DNA of 64,000 nt from Candidatus Binatia bacterium (GTDB lineage Bacteria; Desulfobacterota; Binatia; UBA9968; JAJDTQ01): positions 124,001 through 188,000 of the forward strand of contig OX638375.1 of assembly GCA_951813575.1 (NCBI GenBank), given 5' to 3'. A program made the translations under genes and the position numbers. How positions within the stretch are numbered: position 1 is the stretch's first letter; the number at the start of each line of letters is the position of its first letter. Under the pieces are notes generated by a model, which was not told the origin of the DNA, did no database searches, and saw nothing but the letters and a program-made list of their open reading frames with translations. Positions 34,793 through 45,303 of the stretch are shown piece after piece.

Positions 34793-35851
34793 ATGACGAA
34801 ACGAGCGATCTATCAGTCTATTCTCGTGCTATTGCTAGCGGGTTTCCTGCTCATGAGCTTCGTGGGTCAGGCCGCGGCCAAGGACTTTTACGAAGGCAAG
34901 ACCATCCGCATACTGGTCTGCTGCTCGCCGGGTGGGTTCTACGACCGGTGGTCCAGGTTGTTCGCGCGCTACCTGGGCAAGTATATCCCGGGTGAGCCCG
35001 ACATCATCGTCCAGAACATGCCCGGGGCGGGCGGTCTCATCGTCACCAACTACGCCTACAAGGTCGCCAAGCAGGACGGCACGGCCATTGTCGCGCCGCT
35101 GGGCGGACAGTACCTGGATCAGGTGGCGGGTCGGAAGGAGGTGCTGTTCGACTTTGGCAAGTTCCAGTGGCTGGGAACGCAGGAAGTGGCCCACTCGGTG
35201 CTCTTCTGCCGCAAGGATTCGAAATTCCAGAGCGTCGAGGACCTGATCAAGAACAAGAAGGAGCCGGCGAAGCTCGGCAATACCGGGACGTCCGGCAGCA
35301 GCTATTTCATCGGCAAGGTCCTGGAGAAGGCCGTGGGTGCAAACTTCAACTTCGTCATGGGCTATCCCGGGGGCAGCGAGATCGACTTGGCGGTGGAGAG
35401 AGGAGAGGTCGCGTGCCGCGGCATGACCATTCCGCCGCACTTCGGCCGGGAGCCCTATCTGACCTGGCACAAGACCAACTTCATCACGCAACTGATACAG
35501 ACGGGAAGCGAGCGGGATTCGCGAATGAAGGATGTTCCCACGCTCGGTGAGGTGATGGAGAAGTACAAGACGCCTCAAGAGATCCGCTCCATCGCCAAGG
35601 TGATCTTTGCCAGCGGCGACTTCGGGCGCCCCCTCGGGGTGGGGCCGGGCGTCCCGGCGGACCGGGTCAAGTTGTTGCGTACGGCCTACGCCAAGGCGCT
35701 GGCGGACCCGCAGTTGCTGGCCGAGGCCGAGAAGGGGCGGATGACGCCCGTGATACCGGCCAGCGGCGAGAAGGTTCAGAAGTTGGCCGAGTTCGTGTCG
35801 AACCAGCCGAAGGAAGTGGTGGACGGAGTGAAGGCGATCCTGGGGAGGTAG
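34793..35851 (+). CDS. tctC: TctC, periplasmic receptor of a TTT transporter
   Basis: A 352-residue receptor with a signal peptide cut after GQAAA (about residue 29). The ligand-loop motifs are RILVCCSPGGFYDRW and VQNMPGAGG. Two adjacent Cys (VCCS) stand where most family members have PFPPGG, an unusual ligand-site edge. GGGAGG lies before the ATG. Flanked by tctB and tctA, it is the receptor of a complete TTT system, unlike the three other receptors in the window. Confidence 0.9.
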   Translation: MTKRAIYQSILVLLLAGFLLMSFVGQAAAKDFYEGKTIRILVCCSPGGFYDRWSRLFARYLGKYIPGEPDIIVQNMPGAGGLIVTNYAYKVAKQDGTAIVAPLGGQYLDQVAGRKEVLFDFGKFQWLGTQEVAHSVLFCRKDSKFQSVEDLIKNKKEPAKLGNTGTSGSSYFIGKVLEKAVGANFNFVMGYPGGSEIDLAVERGEVACRGMTIPPHFGREPYLTWHKTNFITQLIQTGSERDSRMKDVPTLGEVMEKYKTPQEIRSIAKVIFASGDFGRPLGVGPGVPADRVKLLRTAYAKALADPQLLAEAEKGRMTPVIPASGEKVQKLAEFVSNQPKEVVDGVKAILGR

Positions 35852-35861
35852 TTTTTAGGCC

Positions 35862-37379
35862 ATGATGCTCGACGCCTTCATAGAGGGACTGTTCCACGTC
35901 CTTTCCTGGCCGGCCTTCGGCTTCCTGCTCCTGGGCGCGTTGGTGGGATTCATCGTGGGGATTCTCCCCGGCCTGGGCGGCTTGGCCACCCTGGCCCTGA
36001 TGCTCCCCTTCGCCTACAAGATCGGGGAGCCGATCTCGGCCTTTGCCTTTCTCCTGGGCATGCACGCCATCACCGGCACCACCGGTGATCTCACCTCGAT
36101 CCTCTTCGGCATCCCGGGAGAAGGCACGGCCGCGGCCACCATCATGGACGGCTACCCCATGACCAAGAACGGGGAAGCCGGCCGGGCCATGGGCGCCGCG
36201 CTCATGAGCTCGCTGGTGGCCGGCCTCGAAGGCGCGTTGATACTGGCCCTCGCGATTCCCATCATGCGTCCGCTGGTGTTGTTCTTCGGCTCTCCGGAGC
36301 TGTTCATGCTGGCGATCCTGGGGATCACCTTCATTGCTTCGCTGAGCGGGTCGTCCCTCACCAAGGGCCTCCTCTGCGGGGGCATCGGGCTCATGCTCGC
36401 GGCCATCGGTGTGGATCCCCAGACCGGTACGCTGCGTTACACAATGGGTACGCTTTATCTCTGGGATGGCTTGAGTCTGGGGCCGGTCGTGGTGGGACTC
36501 TTCGCCATCCCGGAGATCATCGATCTGGCGGTGCGGGGCACCAGCATCGCCGAGGCCAAGGTGCAGAAGATCACCGGGGTCATGGAAGGGGTCAAGGATA
36601 CCTTCCGCCACTTCGGCCTGACCATGCGCTGCGGTTTCATCGGCGCATTCATCGGCGCCTTGCCGGGCCTCGGCGGCGGCGTCTCCCAGTGGCTGGCCTA
36701 CGGCCACGCGGTGCAGTCGTCCAAGGACCCGAGCCGGTTCGGCAAGGGGGCGGTGGAAGGGGTATTGGGACCCGGGGCTGCCAACAACTCGAAGGAAGGA
36801 GGCAACCTGATCCCCACGGTGGCCTTCGGCATCCCGGGCAGCAGCGCCATGGCGATCCTGCTCGGAGCGTTCCTGATCGTCGGCCTCAATCCCGGCCCGG
36901 AGATGCTCACCAAGCACCTGGACATAACCTTTGCCATGGTGTGGATACTGGTGGTGGCCAACATCGTCACCGTAGGCGCGAGCTTCATGTTTCTGAACCA
37001 GCTCGTGAAGCTCACCTTCGTCCGGGGCCATCTGCTGATTCCTTTCCTGCTCATGTTCGTCTTCCTGGGCGCCTTCGCGGCCCACAACAACTTCAGCGAC
37101 ATGATCGTCACGGTCATCTTCGGTTTGGTGGGTTACGTCATGGTGCTGTTCCAGTGGCCGCGGCCGCCTTTCGTGCTCGGCCTGGTGCTGGGAACCATCG
37201 TCGAGAACTATCTGTGGATCTCCAGCAGCGCCTATGGGGCGGCTTGGCTCACGCACCCCACAGTGGTGGCCATCTTCCTGTTGATGGTCGGGACGCTGTT
37301 CTACTCCGTGGTTCAGACGCGAAGGGGCAAGTCCCTCGAGGACACGGCCAGGAAGGGCGCGGAAGAAAGGGTGGAGTAA
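35862..37379 (+). CDS. tctA: TctA, large membrane subunit of a TTT transporter
   Basis: A 505-residue permease with about 11-12 transmembrane helices. The conserved TctA elements are present: GILPGLGGLATLALMLPF (residues 29-46), GIPGEGTAAATIMDG (about 85), GALPGLGGGVSQW (about 267), and ANNSKEGGNLIPTVAFGIPG (about 306). It begins 10 bases after tctC and completes the transporter. The substrate class is di- or tricarboxylates or aromatic acids. Confidence 0.93.
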   Translation: MMLDAFIEGLFHVLSWPAFGFLLLGALVGFIVGILPGLGGLATLALMLPFAYKIGEPISAFAFLLGMHAITGTTGDLTSILFGIPGEGTAAATIMDGYPMTKNGEAGRAMGAALMSSLVAGLEGALILALAIPIMRPLVLFFGSPELFMLAILGITFIASLSGSSLTKGLLCGGIGLMLAAIGVDPQTGTLRYTMGTLYLWDGLSLGPVVVGLFAIPEIIDLAVRGTSIAEAKVQKITGVMEGVKDTFRHFGLTMRCGFIGAFIGALPGLGGGVSQWLAYGHAVQSSKDPSRFGKGAVEGVLGPGAANNSKEGGNLIPTVAFGIPGSSAMAILLGAFLIVGLNPGPEMLTKHLDITFAMVWILVVANIVTVGASFMFLNQLVKLTFVRGHLLIPFLLMFVFLGAFAAHNNFSDMIVTVIFGLVGYVMVLFQWPRPPFVLGLVLGTIVENYLWISSSAYGAAWLTHPTVVAIFLLMVGTLFYSVVQTRRGKSLEDTARKGAEERVE

Positions 37380-37382
37380 CAC

Positions 37383-38258
37383 CTGCTCGCCGTTGCCCTG
37401 GGCCTGCTGGCATCCCTTGCCTTCGCCTGCACCGCAACCCTGGTTCATCGGGGCGTCCGGTACCTGGATCCCTTCAGCGGCCTGGTGGTGGACCTCTTCT
37501 TCAACGGGCTGGTGTTGTGGCTCTTCGTGTTCACGTTCCACGATCTCTCGGAGCTCTGGGCCGGCGCCAACCTGATCTTCGCCGCCTCGGGCCTCATCGT
37601 TCCGGGGCTGTTCCGCCTGGTGGCGTTCAAGGGCATCGAGCGGATGGGCGCCTCGGCGGCCACCGCGGTCCTCAACTCGGCGCCGCTCTTCGCCGTGCTC
37701 CTGGCCATGGTCCTGCTGGACGAGCAGCCCGGTCGGGCGAACCTGCTGGGCGCGGTGGCCGTCGTCTCCGGCCTGGTGTTCCTCTCGTGGAAGGGCGAAT
37801 CGAGATCCTGGCGCCCCCGGGACCTCTTCTATCCGGTGGCGGGAGCGATGTTCGCGGGGCTGCGCGATAACGTGGTCCGGTTCGGGCTTCTTGCCGGTCC
37901 CGCGCCCATGGTGGGGGCGGCCATCACGGTGACCACCTCGTTCCTGACCATGTCCGCGGCCTATTTCCCGGTACACGGCCTAGGCCGGCTCAGGACTTGT
38001 GGGCGTGGAACCATTGGCTGCTTCGCGCTGGTGGGGTTCGTGCATTTCGTCGCCTACTTCTTCATGTTCACGGCCCTCGACATGGCGGACGTGGCGGTGG
38101 TTTCCCCGCTCGTGCACTGCTTCTCGCTCTTTACCCTGGGCCTTTCTCCGCTTATCCTGGGCGACACCGACCCGATCACGCGGCGCAAGGTCATCGCCAC
38201 CTCCATGGTCGTGCTGGGAGTGCTGCTGATCGCGTGGTCGAGATGGTCGTACGCGTAG
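37383..38258 (+). CDS. DMT/EamA-family transporter, apparent CTG start
   Basis: A 291-residue, ten-helix EamA protein. The conventional start (GTG at 37482/37485) would delete the first transmembrane helix, yet the codons before it (37383-37481) read LLAVALGLLASLAFACTATL, a perfect EamA first helix. An in-frame stop (the tctA TAA, 37377-37379) lies immediately upstream, so CTG at 37383 is the only candidate covering the helix. GTGGAG lies six bases before it. Directly coupled to tctA, it may export a breakdown product. Confidence 0.8.
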   Translation: MLAVALGLLASLAFACTATLVHRGVRYLDPFSGLVVDLFFNGLVLWLFVFTFHDLSELWAGANLIFAASGLIVPGLFRLVAFKGIERMGASAATAVLNSAPLFAVLLAMVLLDEQPGRANLLGAVAVVSGLVFLSWKGESRSWRPRDLFYPVAGAMFAGLRDNVVRFGLLAGPAPMVGAAITVTTSFLTMSAAYFPVHGLGRLRTCGRGTIGCFALVGFVHFVAYFFMFTALDMADVAVVSPLVHCFSLFTLGLSPLILGDTDPITRRKVIATSMVVLGVLLIAWSRWSYA

Positions 38259-38275
38259 GGGGGGCCGTCAACGCC

Positions 38276-38839
38276 GTGTGGACACTGCCAAACCTGCTGA
38301 GCCTCTTCCGGATCCTCCTGGTCCCGTTCCTGGCCTGGCTGCTGGCGTTCACCGATCCGGTGTCCTGCGCGCTGGCGGCGCTGGTCTTCATCGTCGCCTC
38401 GGTCACGGACATGCTCGACGGGTACCTGGCGCGCCGGAACAAGAGCGTTTCCGACTTCGGCAAGATCCTGGATCCCGTGGCGGACAAACTGCTGGTGGTC
38501 ACCGCCCTCATCATGCTGGTGGCCATCGACCGCCCCGGAGATACGTATGTGCCCGTGTGGCTGGTGGTGATCATCGTCGCGCGGGAGGTGGCCGTGACGG
38601 TGCTCCGCGGCATCGCGTTGACCGAGGGCATCGTCATCCCCGCCGACGAGCTGGGCAAGTACAAGCTCCTGGTGCAGACCTTCGCCCTCGTGGGGTTGAT
38701 GGTCCACTATCCCTATCTCGGCATCGACTTCTTCGTGGCGGGCATGTACTTCCTGGTGCTATCCACCGTGCTCGCGGTCTGGTCCGGCGTCGACTATCAC
38801 GTGCGATTCCTGCGGTTGCTGCGTGCGAGATCCATGTAA
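38276..38839 (+). CDS. pgsA: CDP-diacylglycerol-glycerol-3-phosphate 3-phosphatidyltransferase
   Basis: A 187-residue inner-membrane enzyme that makes phosphatidylglycerol phosphate. The CDP-alcohol phosphotransferase signature D-x2-DG-x2-AR-x8-G-x3-D-x3-D is exact (DMLDGYLARRNKS...GKILDPVADK, about residues 38-63). Four to five membrane helices. The preferred start is GTG at 38276 (WTLPNLLSLFR is the family's usual beginning), with a G-run about 11 bases upstream; ATG at 38243 would add 11 residues and overlap the EamA gene. It is downstream of and in line with the transport operon. Confidence 0.9.
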   Translation: MWTLPNLLSLFRILLVPFLAWLLAFTDPVSCALAALVFIVASVTDMLDGYLARRNKSVSDFGKILDPVADKLLVVTALIMLVAIDRPGDTYVPVWLVVIIVAREVAVTVLRGIALTEGIVIPADELGKYKLLVQTFALVGLMVHYPYLGIDFFVAGMYFLVLSTVLAVWSGVDYHVRFLRLLRARSM

Positions 38840-38881
38840 TCCGCCACCTCCGGCATCCATCCGACACGTCCCGCACCCCTC

Positions 38882-38910
38882 CGTCATTCCGACGAAAGCG
38901 GGAATCCAGG
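38882..38910. repeat. REP-like element, short form
   Basis: CGTCATTCC, then GACGAAAGC, then GGGAATCCAGG: the arms TTCC/GGAA pair across the centre. It carries the same flanking words as the element at 2281-2331, lies in the gap between pgsA and tRNA-Gly, and may act as a terminator or mRNA-stability element. Confidence 0.6.
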
Positions 38911-38977
38911 CGGGGAGGAGGGGAAGCCGGTGGAAATTGACAACAGCCGAAGGATCATGTAGGAAACCATGCAGGAT

Positions 38978-39054
38978 GCGGGTGTAGCTCAGTTGGCTAG
39001 AGCGTATGCTTGCCAAGCATAAGGTCGCCGGTTCGACCCCGGTCACCCGCTCCA
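38978..39054 (+). tRNA. tRNA-Gly (GCC)
   Basis: A complete cloverleaf: acceptor GCGGGTG/CACCCGC, D-arm GCTC/GAGC, anticodon stem TATGC/GCATA with loop TTGCCAA (anticodon GCC), T-arm GCCGG/CCGGT with TTCGACC, discriminator T and an encoded CCA end. Confidence 0.96.
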
Positions 39055-39085
39055 ACCCCACCTTCCTTCACGCGGTTCCCTTATA

Positions 39086-39643
39086 TTGTCGATCACATTC
39101 GCCACCTCCAACAGGCACAAGTTCAACGAGGTAAGCGCCATCCTCGAGGACTACGGAATCCCCGTGGAGATGGCCCCGATGGAGCTTCGGGAGATCCAGG
39201 CGGATACCCTGGAAGTGATCGCCGGAGAGAAGGCCCGGGAGGCTTGCCTTCGAGTGGACGGCGCAGCCATGGTGGAGGACACCGGGCTGTTCATCGACGG
39301 CCTGAACGGCTTCCCGGGCCCTTACTCGGCCTACGTGTTCCGCACCTTGGGGAACTCGGGAATCCTGCGGTTGCTGGAGGCTGCCCCGGACCGGGGCGCG
39401 ACGTTCCGGTCCGTGTTCGCCTACTGCCGTCCCGGCGGCGCGCCCGAGTGCTTTCCCTCCGCCGTGGCCGGCACCATCGCCCTGGAGTGCAGGGGAGAGG
39501 GCTGGGGCTACGATCCGATCTTCATCGCGGAGGGCGCCTCGGGCAGGACCTACGGCGAGCTCGGTGACGACAAGAACCAACTATCCCACCGCCGCATGGC
39601 CCTGGAGGACCTGGCCCGCTGGATTCACGGCTCCGGGCGCTGA
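39086..39643 (+). CDS. rdgB: XTP/dITP diphosphatase (RdgB/HAM1)
   Basis: A 185-residue house-cleaning enzyme that hydrolyses non-canonical purine triphosphates to monophosphates. The start FATSNRHKFNEV matches the family's (AT)-x-N-x-(G/H)K-x-xE motif, followed by VEDTGLFIDGLNGFPGPYSA (about 65-85) and GWGYDPIF (about 134). It begins at TTG with no clear ribosome-binding site, 31 bases after tRNA-Gly. The family is usually about 195-200 residues, so this is slightly short but complete. Confidence 0.92.
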   Translation: MSITFATSNRHKFNEVSAILEDYGIPVEMAPMELREIQADTLEVIAGEKAREACLRVDGAAMVEDTGLFIDGLNGFPGPYSAYVFRTLGNSGILRLLEAAPDRGATFRSVFAYCRPGGAPECFPSAVAGTIALECRGEGWGYDPIFIAEGASGRTYGELGDDKNQLSHRRMALEDLARWIHGSGR

Positions 39644-39726
39644 ACCATTCAGCAGGACATGAGCTACACGTTGACTTCCCGACTCATTGCCTGGAGGTCG
39701 TGGCACCGGCGCGACAGCCAAACCTG

Positions 39727-41634
39727 TCAAGCGGGGCGGACACTTCGTCGTTGAACGAACTGCACGGCGACAATCACGACAATCGCGCCAAGCCCGATGA
39801 CGTCCGTCCGCAGGTCGGGCACGATGAGCAGGGGTCCCGCGCAGAAGAGGGGTACGCGTAGCACCATGGACAGGGGGCCGAACAAGTAGCCGCCGGATGC
39901 GGCGGCCATCACCGCCACGCCGATGACGGCGGTGGCCAGCACTTGCAGGATCTCTTGGGCCTCGCCCATCAGCAGCAAAGCCGGATTGAGGGTGAACGCA
40001 TAGGGGATGAGAAACCCGGGCACGGCCAGGAGAAAGGCCCGTGCCCCGGTGCCCCATAGGCTGGCGCCGCTGATCCCTGCCGCGGCGAAGGCCGACAACG
40101 CCACCGGCGGCGTCACCATCGAGAGGATGCTGAAGTAGAGGATGAACAGGTGCGCCGGCAAAGCCGGCACGCCGAGAGTCTGGAGGGCCGGCGCCACCAG
40201 GATGGCGGAAACCAGGTAGGCCGCCGCCGTCGGCATCCCCATGCCGAGGATGATGGTGAGGACCATGGCCCCGGCAAGCGATATGGCGAGCGAGTCGCCG
40301 GCCATGTCCAGAAGCCAACGCTGAAGTCGCAGGGCCATGCCGGTATGCACCAGAGTTCCCACGATGATGCCGGCGATGGCCGAGGGAATCGCCACCTCGG
40401 AGGCCGAGCGCACGCCACCCGTGATGGCTTCGAAGATCACCCCCGGTCTCATCCGGGTCGCGTTGCGGACCAGGCTGACCAGCACGATCAGGCCGATGGT
40501 GTAGGAACCGGTGGTCATCAAGGAGTATTGAGAGATGAGCAGGTAGATCATGAAGCCGAGAGGAATCAAGAGATGCCACCGCTCGGCCAGTCCGGCCAGG
40601 TGTTCCCGGATCGGCAGATCGAGATCGGGCTTGAGTCCGTTCCGCAGGCTGTAGAAGTGCACCAGCAGGAATAGCGAGGTGTAGTACAGGATCGCCGGCA
40701 CGACGGCGGCGGACACCACTTCGACATAGCGCACGCCCACCACGTCCGCGAGAATGAAGGCGGCCGCCCCCATGATGGGTGGTGCGAGCTGTCCCCCGGT
40801 GGACGCCGTCGCCTCGATGGCGCCGGCAAGCGTGCGCTTGAAACCCGAGCGGATCATCAGCGGGATGGTCATCAGGCCGCTCAAAAGCACATTGGCGACG
40901 GCGCTGCCCGAAACCGTCCCGAACAGGGCGGAGGCGATGACGGCTGCCTTGCCGGCGCCGCCCCAGGACCGGGCCGTGGCGCCATAGGCGATGTCGACGA
41001 ACAGTTTGCCGGCCCCCGAACGTTCGAGAAATGCGCCCACCAGTACGAAGTAGAACACCATGTTCGCCGACGCCGAGACCGGCGTTCCGAACATGCCCGA
41101 GGTCGACAGCACCTGGAGGTCGATAAACCGCTTGAGGGATAGTCCCCGATGGGAGATCAGGTCGGGCAGATAGGGTCCGGTGAAGACGTATGCGATGAAC
41201 ACCGCCCCCACCAACATGAGCGTGATGCCGGCAGTCCGCCGGCATGCTTCGAGCAGGACCGCAATGAAAACGATGCCGGCAACGTAATCGAGAGCGTAGA
41301 CGGCGTCCACACCCTCGGTGCGCTCCGCTACTCTCTGCCCCTGACTGACGAAATACGCCGTGCACGCAAGCGCGGCCACCACCAGAATCATGTCGAGAAG
41401 GGGAACGCCTTCCTCCTCGCGCCGCCTGGCGCCGGCGATTCCGTTGACCATCAGCGCGATGGCCACCGCCGAACCCACGTGCGTGCTCAGCAGTACGCTC
41501 TCGTACTCGTATCCCCCCGTGTACAACGACAGGAACTGCACGAAGCACCATACCAGCGCGGTGCCCGCATAGACGTAGCGGACAACGCGCGCCGGTATGG
41601 TCGGTAACACGAAGGGCAATCCGGGCGAAGCCAT
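39727..41634 (-). CDS. TAXI-TRAP transporter fused permease (DctQM type)
   Basis: A 635-residue inner-membrane protein with about 16-18 helices. An N-terminal four-helix part (about 1-150) corresponds to the small DctQ subunit, fused to the large DctM subunit. Typical DctM segments are SGSAVANVLLSGLMTIPLM (about 250) and GGQLAPPIMGAAAFILADV (about 290). Fused QM permeases go with TAXI-type receptors, and one lies 22 bases upstream in the same operon. They carry out sodium-driven uptake of organic acids or amino acids such as glutamate. Confidence 0.93.
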   Translation of the reverse strand: MASPGLPFVLPTIPARVVRYVYAGTALVWCFVQFLSLYTGGYEYESVLLSTHVGSAVAIALMVNGIAGARRREEEGVPLLDMILVVAALACTAYFVSQGQRVAERTEGVDAVYALDYVAGIVFIAVLLEACRRTAGITLMLVGAVFIAYVFTGPYLPDLISHRGLSLKRFIDLQVLSTSGMFGTPVSASANMVFYFVLVGAFLERSGAGKLFVDIAYGATARSWGGAGKAAVIASALFGTVSGSAVANVLLSGLMTIPLMIRSGFKRTLAGAIEATASTGGQLAPPIMGAAAFILADVVGVRYVEVVSAAVVPAILYYTSLFLLVHFYSLRNGLKPDLDLPIREHLAGLAERWHLLIPLGFMIYLLISQYSLMTTGSYTIGLIVLVSLVRNATRMRPGVIFEAITGGVRSASEVAIPSAIAGIIVGTLVHTGMALRLQRWLLDMAGDSLAISLAGAMVLTIILGMGMPTAAAYLVSAILVAPALQTLGVPALPAHLFILYFSILSMVTPPVALSAFAAAGISGASLWGTGARAFLLAVPGFLIPYAFTLNPALLLMGEAQEILQVLATAVIGVAVMAAASGGYLFGPLSMVLRVPLFCAGPLLIVPDLRTDVIGLGAIVVIVAVQFVQRRSVRPA

Positions 41635-41656
41635 CGTGGGAACGGGGCTTCGAAGG

Positions 41657-42664
41657 CTACATCATGCCTTTCTCTTTGTAGTATTTGATCGCGCCGGGAT
41701 GGAACGGGCAGTTGCCGACGAGCCCGGCCTTGGCCACGCCCTTCGGGTCGAATTTCGAAAGGCCGGCGTGGATCAGCCTCAGTTTGGCCGCGTTCTCGAT
41801 GATGGTCTTGGTGGCGATGTAAGCGACCTCGTCGGACACGCCCGCGCGAATCAGGACATTGGTGGCCGCCTTGACGGTCTTGACCGGCGCGGTCTGGCCC
41901 TTGAAGGTGTTGGGCGGAATCACGGCCTCCACCCAGCCGTGCTTCTCGACCATTCCCTTGATCACCTTGTCGGAGAGCGGCAGCATCTTCATGTCCGTGA
42001 GCGTGGTCAGCTCGGTGGCCACCGGATGTCCCTTGGTCACGACGTGGGCCCAACCGTCGGCCTTGCCGTCGCCGATGGCGGCAGCCGTGGCCGTGCGCGC
42101 CAGTGACTTGACACTGCCGCCCTTCTTGGCCACGCCCGCTTTACTGCTCCCGTAAAGACCGAGGATTTGGCGCAAGCCCATCTCGCCGGAACCGCCGACC
42201 TTGGTCGTGGCCAGCCGTGCCTTGCCGCCGGCGATCTCTTCCCATGAGTTGATTCCGGACTTCACCGTCATGAAGGTGCCGTAGTAATACGTGTCCAGCC
42301 CGCCCATGAGCCCGCGCACCTTGTCCTGCTTCTTGTCGAACGCGCCGAACCCGCCGCAGCCTTCGGCGCCCGCCATGGGAAAGCTGAGAGCCAACTCGGT
42401 TTCGCCGCTTTGCAGCAGCTTTATGTTCCCGAAGGTGCCGGCGATCGGCAGCACGTCCACGGTCGAGCCCTTGGGCAGATTGGGCTTCAGCAGGTCAGCG
42501 ATGCCGGCGCCATAGCTGTACCAGGCCGAACCGATTCCCACCGTCGCGAGCCGGAGCTGCACGGCATCCGCCGCCGCGGCTACGGAAGGCACCGTCAAGC
42601 CCACGCCCAACACCGCGCACATCGCCAAACGTGACAAACGTTTGCGCCCGTCTCTGTAGATCAT
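41657..42664 (-). CDS. TAXI-family TRAP transporter receptor
   Basis: A 335-residue periplasmic binding protein with a signal peptide (cleavage after VAAAADA, about residue 33). It has the TAXI-fold opening: LATVGIGSAWYSYGAGIADLL, then a GTFGNIKLLQSGE loop. It lies directly upstream of the fused permease gene. A possible upstream member is the TTT receptor at 42738-43799 (73-base gap, same strand), an unusual mix of two transporter families in one apparent operon. Confidence 0.9.
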   Translation of the reverse strand: MIYRDGRKRLSRLAMCAVLGVGLTVPSVAAAADAVQLRLATVGIGSAWYSYGAGIADLLKPNLPKGSTVDVLPIAGTFGNIKLLQSGETELALSFPMAGAEGCGGFGAFDKKQDKVRGLMGGLDTYYYGTFMTVKSGINSWEEIAGGKARLATTKVGGSGEMGLRQILGLYGSSKAGVAKKGGSVKSLARTATAAAIGDGKADGWAHVVTKGHPVATELTTLTDMKMLPLSDKVIKGMVEKHGWVEAVIPPNTFKGQTAPVKTVKAATNVLIRAGVSDEVAYIATKTIIENAAKLRLIHAGLSKFDPKGVAKAGLVGNCPFHPGAIKYYKEKGMM

Positions 42665-42737
42665 GTCCTGGTCCTCCCTTGGTTGGTTGCCTCACTGCCT
42701 CCGGCCCGGCAGTTTCGCTGACTACGCGCCCTCCATC

Positions 42738-43799
42738 CTACTTCTTCGGAAAGAGAATGTCTTTCAGTTTCTGGACCATTTCGGGTGGCAGCGCGTCCAG
42801 CGAGTCCACGACCTTTTGCACCACGGCGCCGTCCGAAGGATCGATGTTCAAGCGCGTCTTCTTGGCGTCCGACAGGAAGTCCGGATCCCGCATGGTCTTC
42901 ATGAAGGCCGTTCGAAGCATCTTCACGCGTTCCGGGGGCGTGCCCGGAGGCAGCGCGTAAATTCGGGTGAGCCTGGCGGGATCATGGATGCCCGCCTTGA
43001 TGAGGAGCCGTGCCTCGTCGGTCTTGGCAAAGCTGATGTCCAGAGGAACATGCTTGAGTTCGGGATGCGATTTCGGGGACATCTGCACGACCGGCACTGC
43101 ATCTCCGGACTTGAACTTCGCTCCCCAGGTGGCGGTCAAGGCTGTCCAGCTCAGTCCGCAGATACCATCCACTTCGCCCTTCTCGGCGGCGAGAAGCATA
43201 CCGGGTGCGCCGCCATACCCCTCGATCAGCTTGATGGGCAGGCCAAGCGCGGCGTTCAGCAATCTGGGACCGTCGTTGGTGGAATTGCCCGGACCCGTGC
43301 CGGACAACTTGACCGGCCTGGGCGAGTTCATCCATTTCGTCATGTCCGTAATGCCGCTCGACTTGGTGAACGCACAAATGGAAATGGTCGATTCCGGGAC
43401 CCCGAGAAACTCGTACTTGCTGGAAACGAACTGGATTCCCTTTTGTCCGTACAGACGCGCCCAAAAAAGGCTTCCGGGAAAATTTCCTATGGTCAGGCCA
43501 TCGGGTTTGGCCTTTCTGTATACGTAGTTGGCCGATATGAGCCCCCCGGCCCCGGTCCGGTTCTGTACCAGGAACCGCGGATTCCCCGGGATGTAGCGAC
43601 CCATGTAGCGGCCGATGGTGCGCGAATAGAGGTCGAAACCGCCCCCCACGGAGAATGCCACCACGATGCGGATGGTCTTGCCCTTGAAAAACATGTCCTC
43701 TGCGGCCGGACTGCCGGACGGAGCGGCCAGCGTAGCGGCACCCATGACCAGGCAGCACAAGATCGGCAGCATTCGTTTCCGCAACCAGCGGTATTCCAT
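42738..43799 (-). CDS. TTT (Bug) receptor
   Basis: A 353-residue periplasmic receptor. A signal peptide covers residues 1-32 (cut near SGSPAAE). The ligand loops are RIVVAFSVGGGFD and VQNRTGAGG, the latter with RT replacing the more usual MP. AGGAGG lies before the ATG. No TctAB genes are adjacent; instead it precedes the TAXI-TRAP genes. It is either an orphan Bug receptor or shares the ligand with the TRAP system. Confidence 0.87.
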   Translation of the reverse strand: MEYRWLRKRMLPILCCLVMGAATLAAPSGSPAAEDMFFKGKTIRIVVAFSVGGGFDLYSRTIGRYMGRYIPGNPRFLVQNRTGAGGLISANYVYRKAKPDGLTIGNFPGSLFWARLYGQKGIQFVSSKYEFLGVPESTISICAFTKSSGITDMTKWMNSPRPVKLSGTGPGNSTNDGPRLLNAALGLPIKLIEGYGGAPGMLLAAEKGEVDGICGLSWTALTATWGAKFKSGDAVPVVQMSPKSHPELKHVPLDISFAKTDEARLLIKAGIHDPARLTRIYALPPGTPPERVKMLRTAFMKTMRDPDFLSDAKKTRLNIDPSDGAVVQKVVDSLDALPPEMVQKLKDILFPKK

Positions 43800-43820
43800 A
43801 TCAAACCTCCTGTGTTCGAG

Positions 43821-45230
<1,410 letters not shown>

Positions 45231-45303
45231 CCTCTGTACCTGTTACGGGCCTGTACGTGCAGGGGTGGTTTCACCCCCGCCCGCGTCTCGACCCGGGCTG
45301 TCG

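Noticed and set aside
35667..37976. 769-codon open frame on the minus strand opposite tctC-tctA
   Set aside because: Low-complexity His/Arg/Glu/Gln-rich translation with no domains; a shadow of the clear TctA gene.
31772..39054. tRNA-Met and tRNA-Gly considered as integration sites of a mobile element
   Set aside because: No integrase, no direct repeat of a tRNA 3' end and no change in gene style between them.
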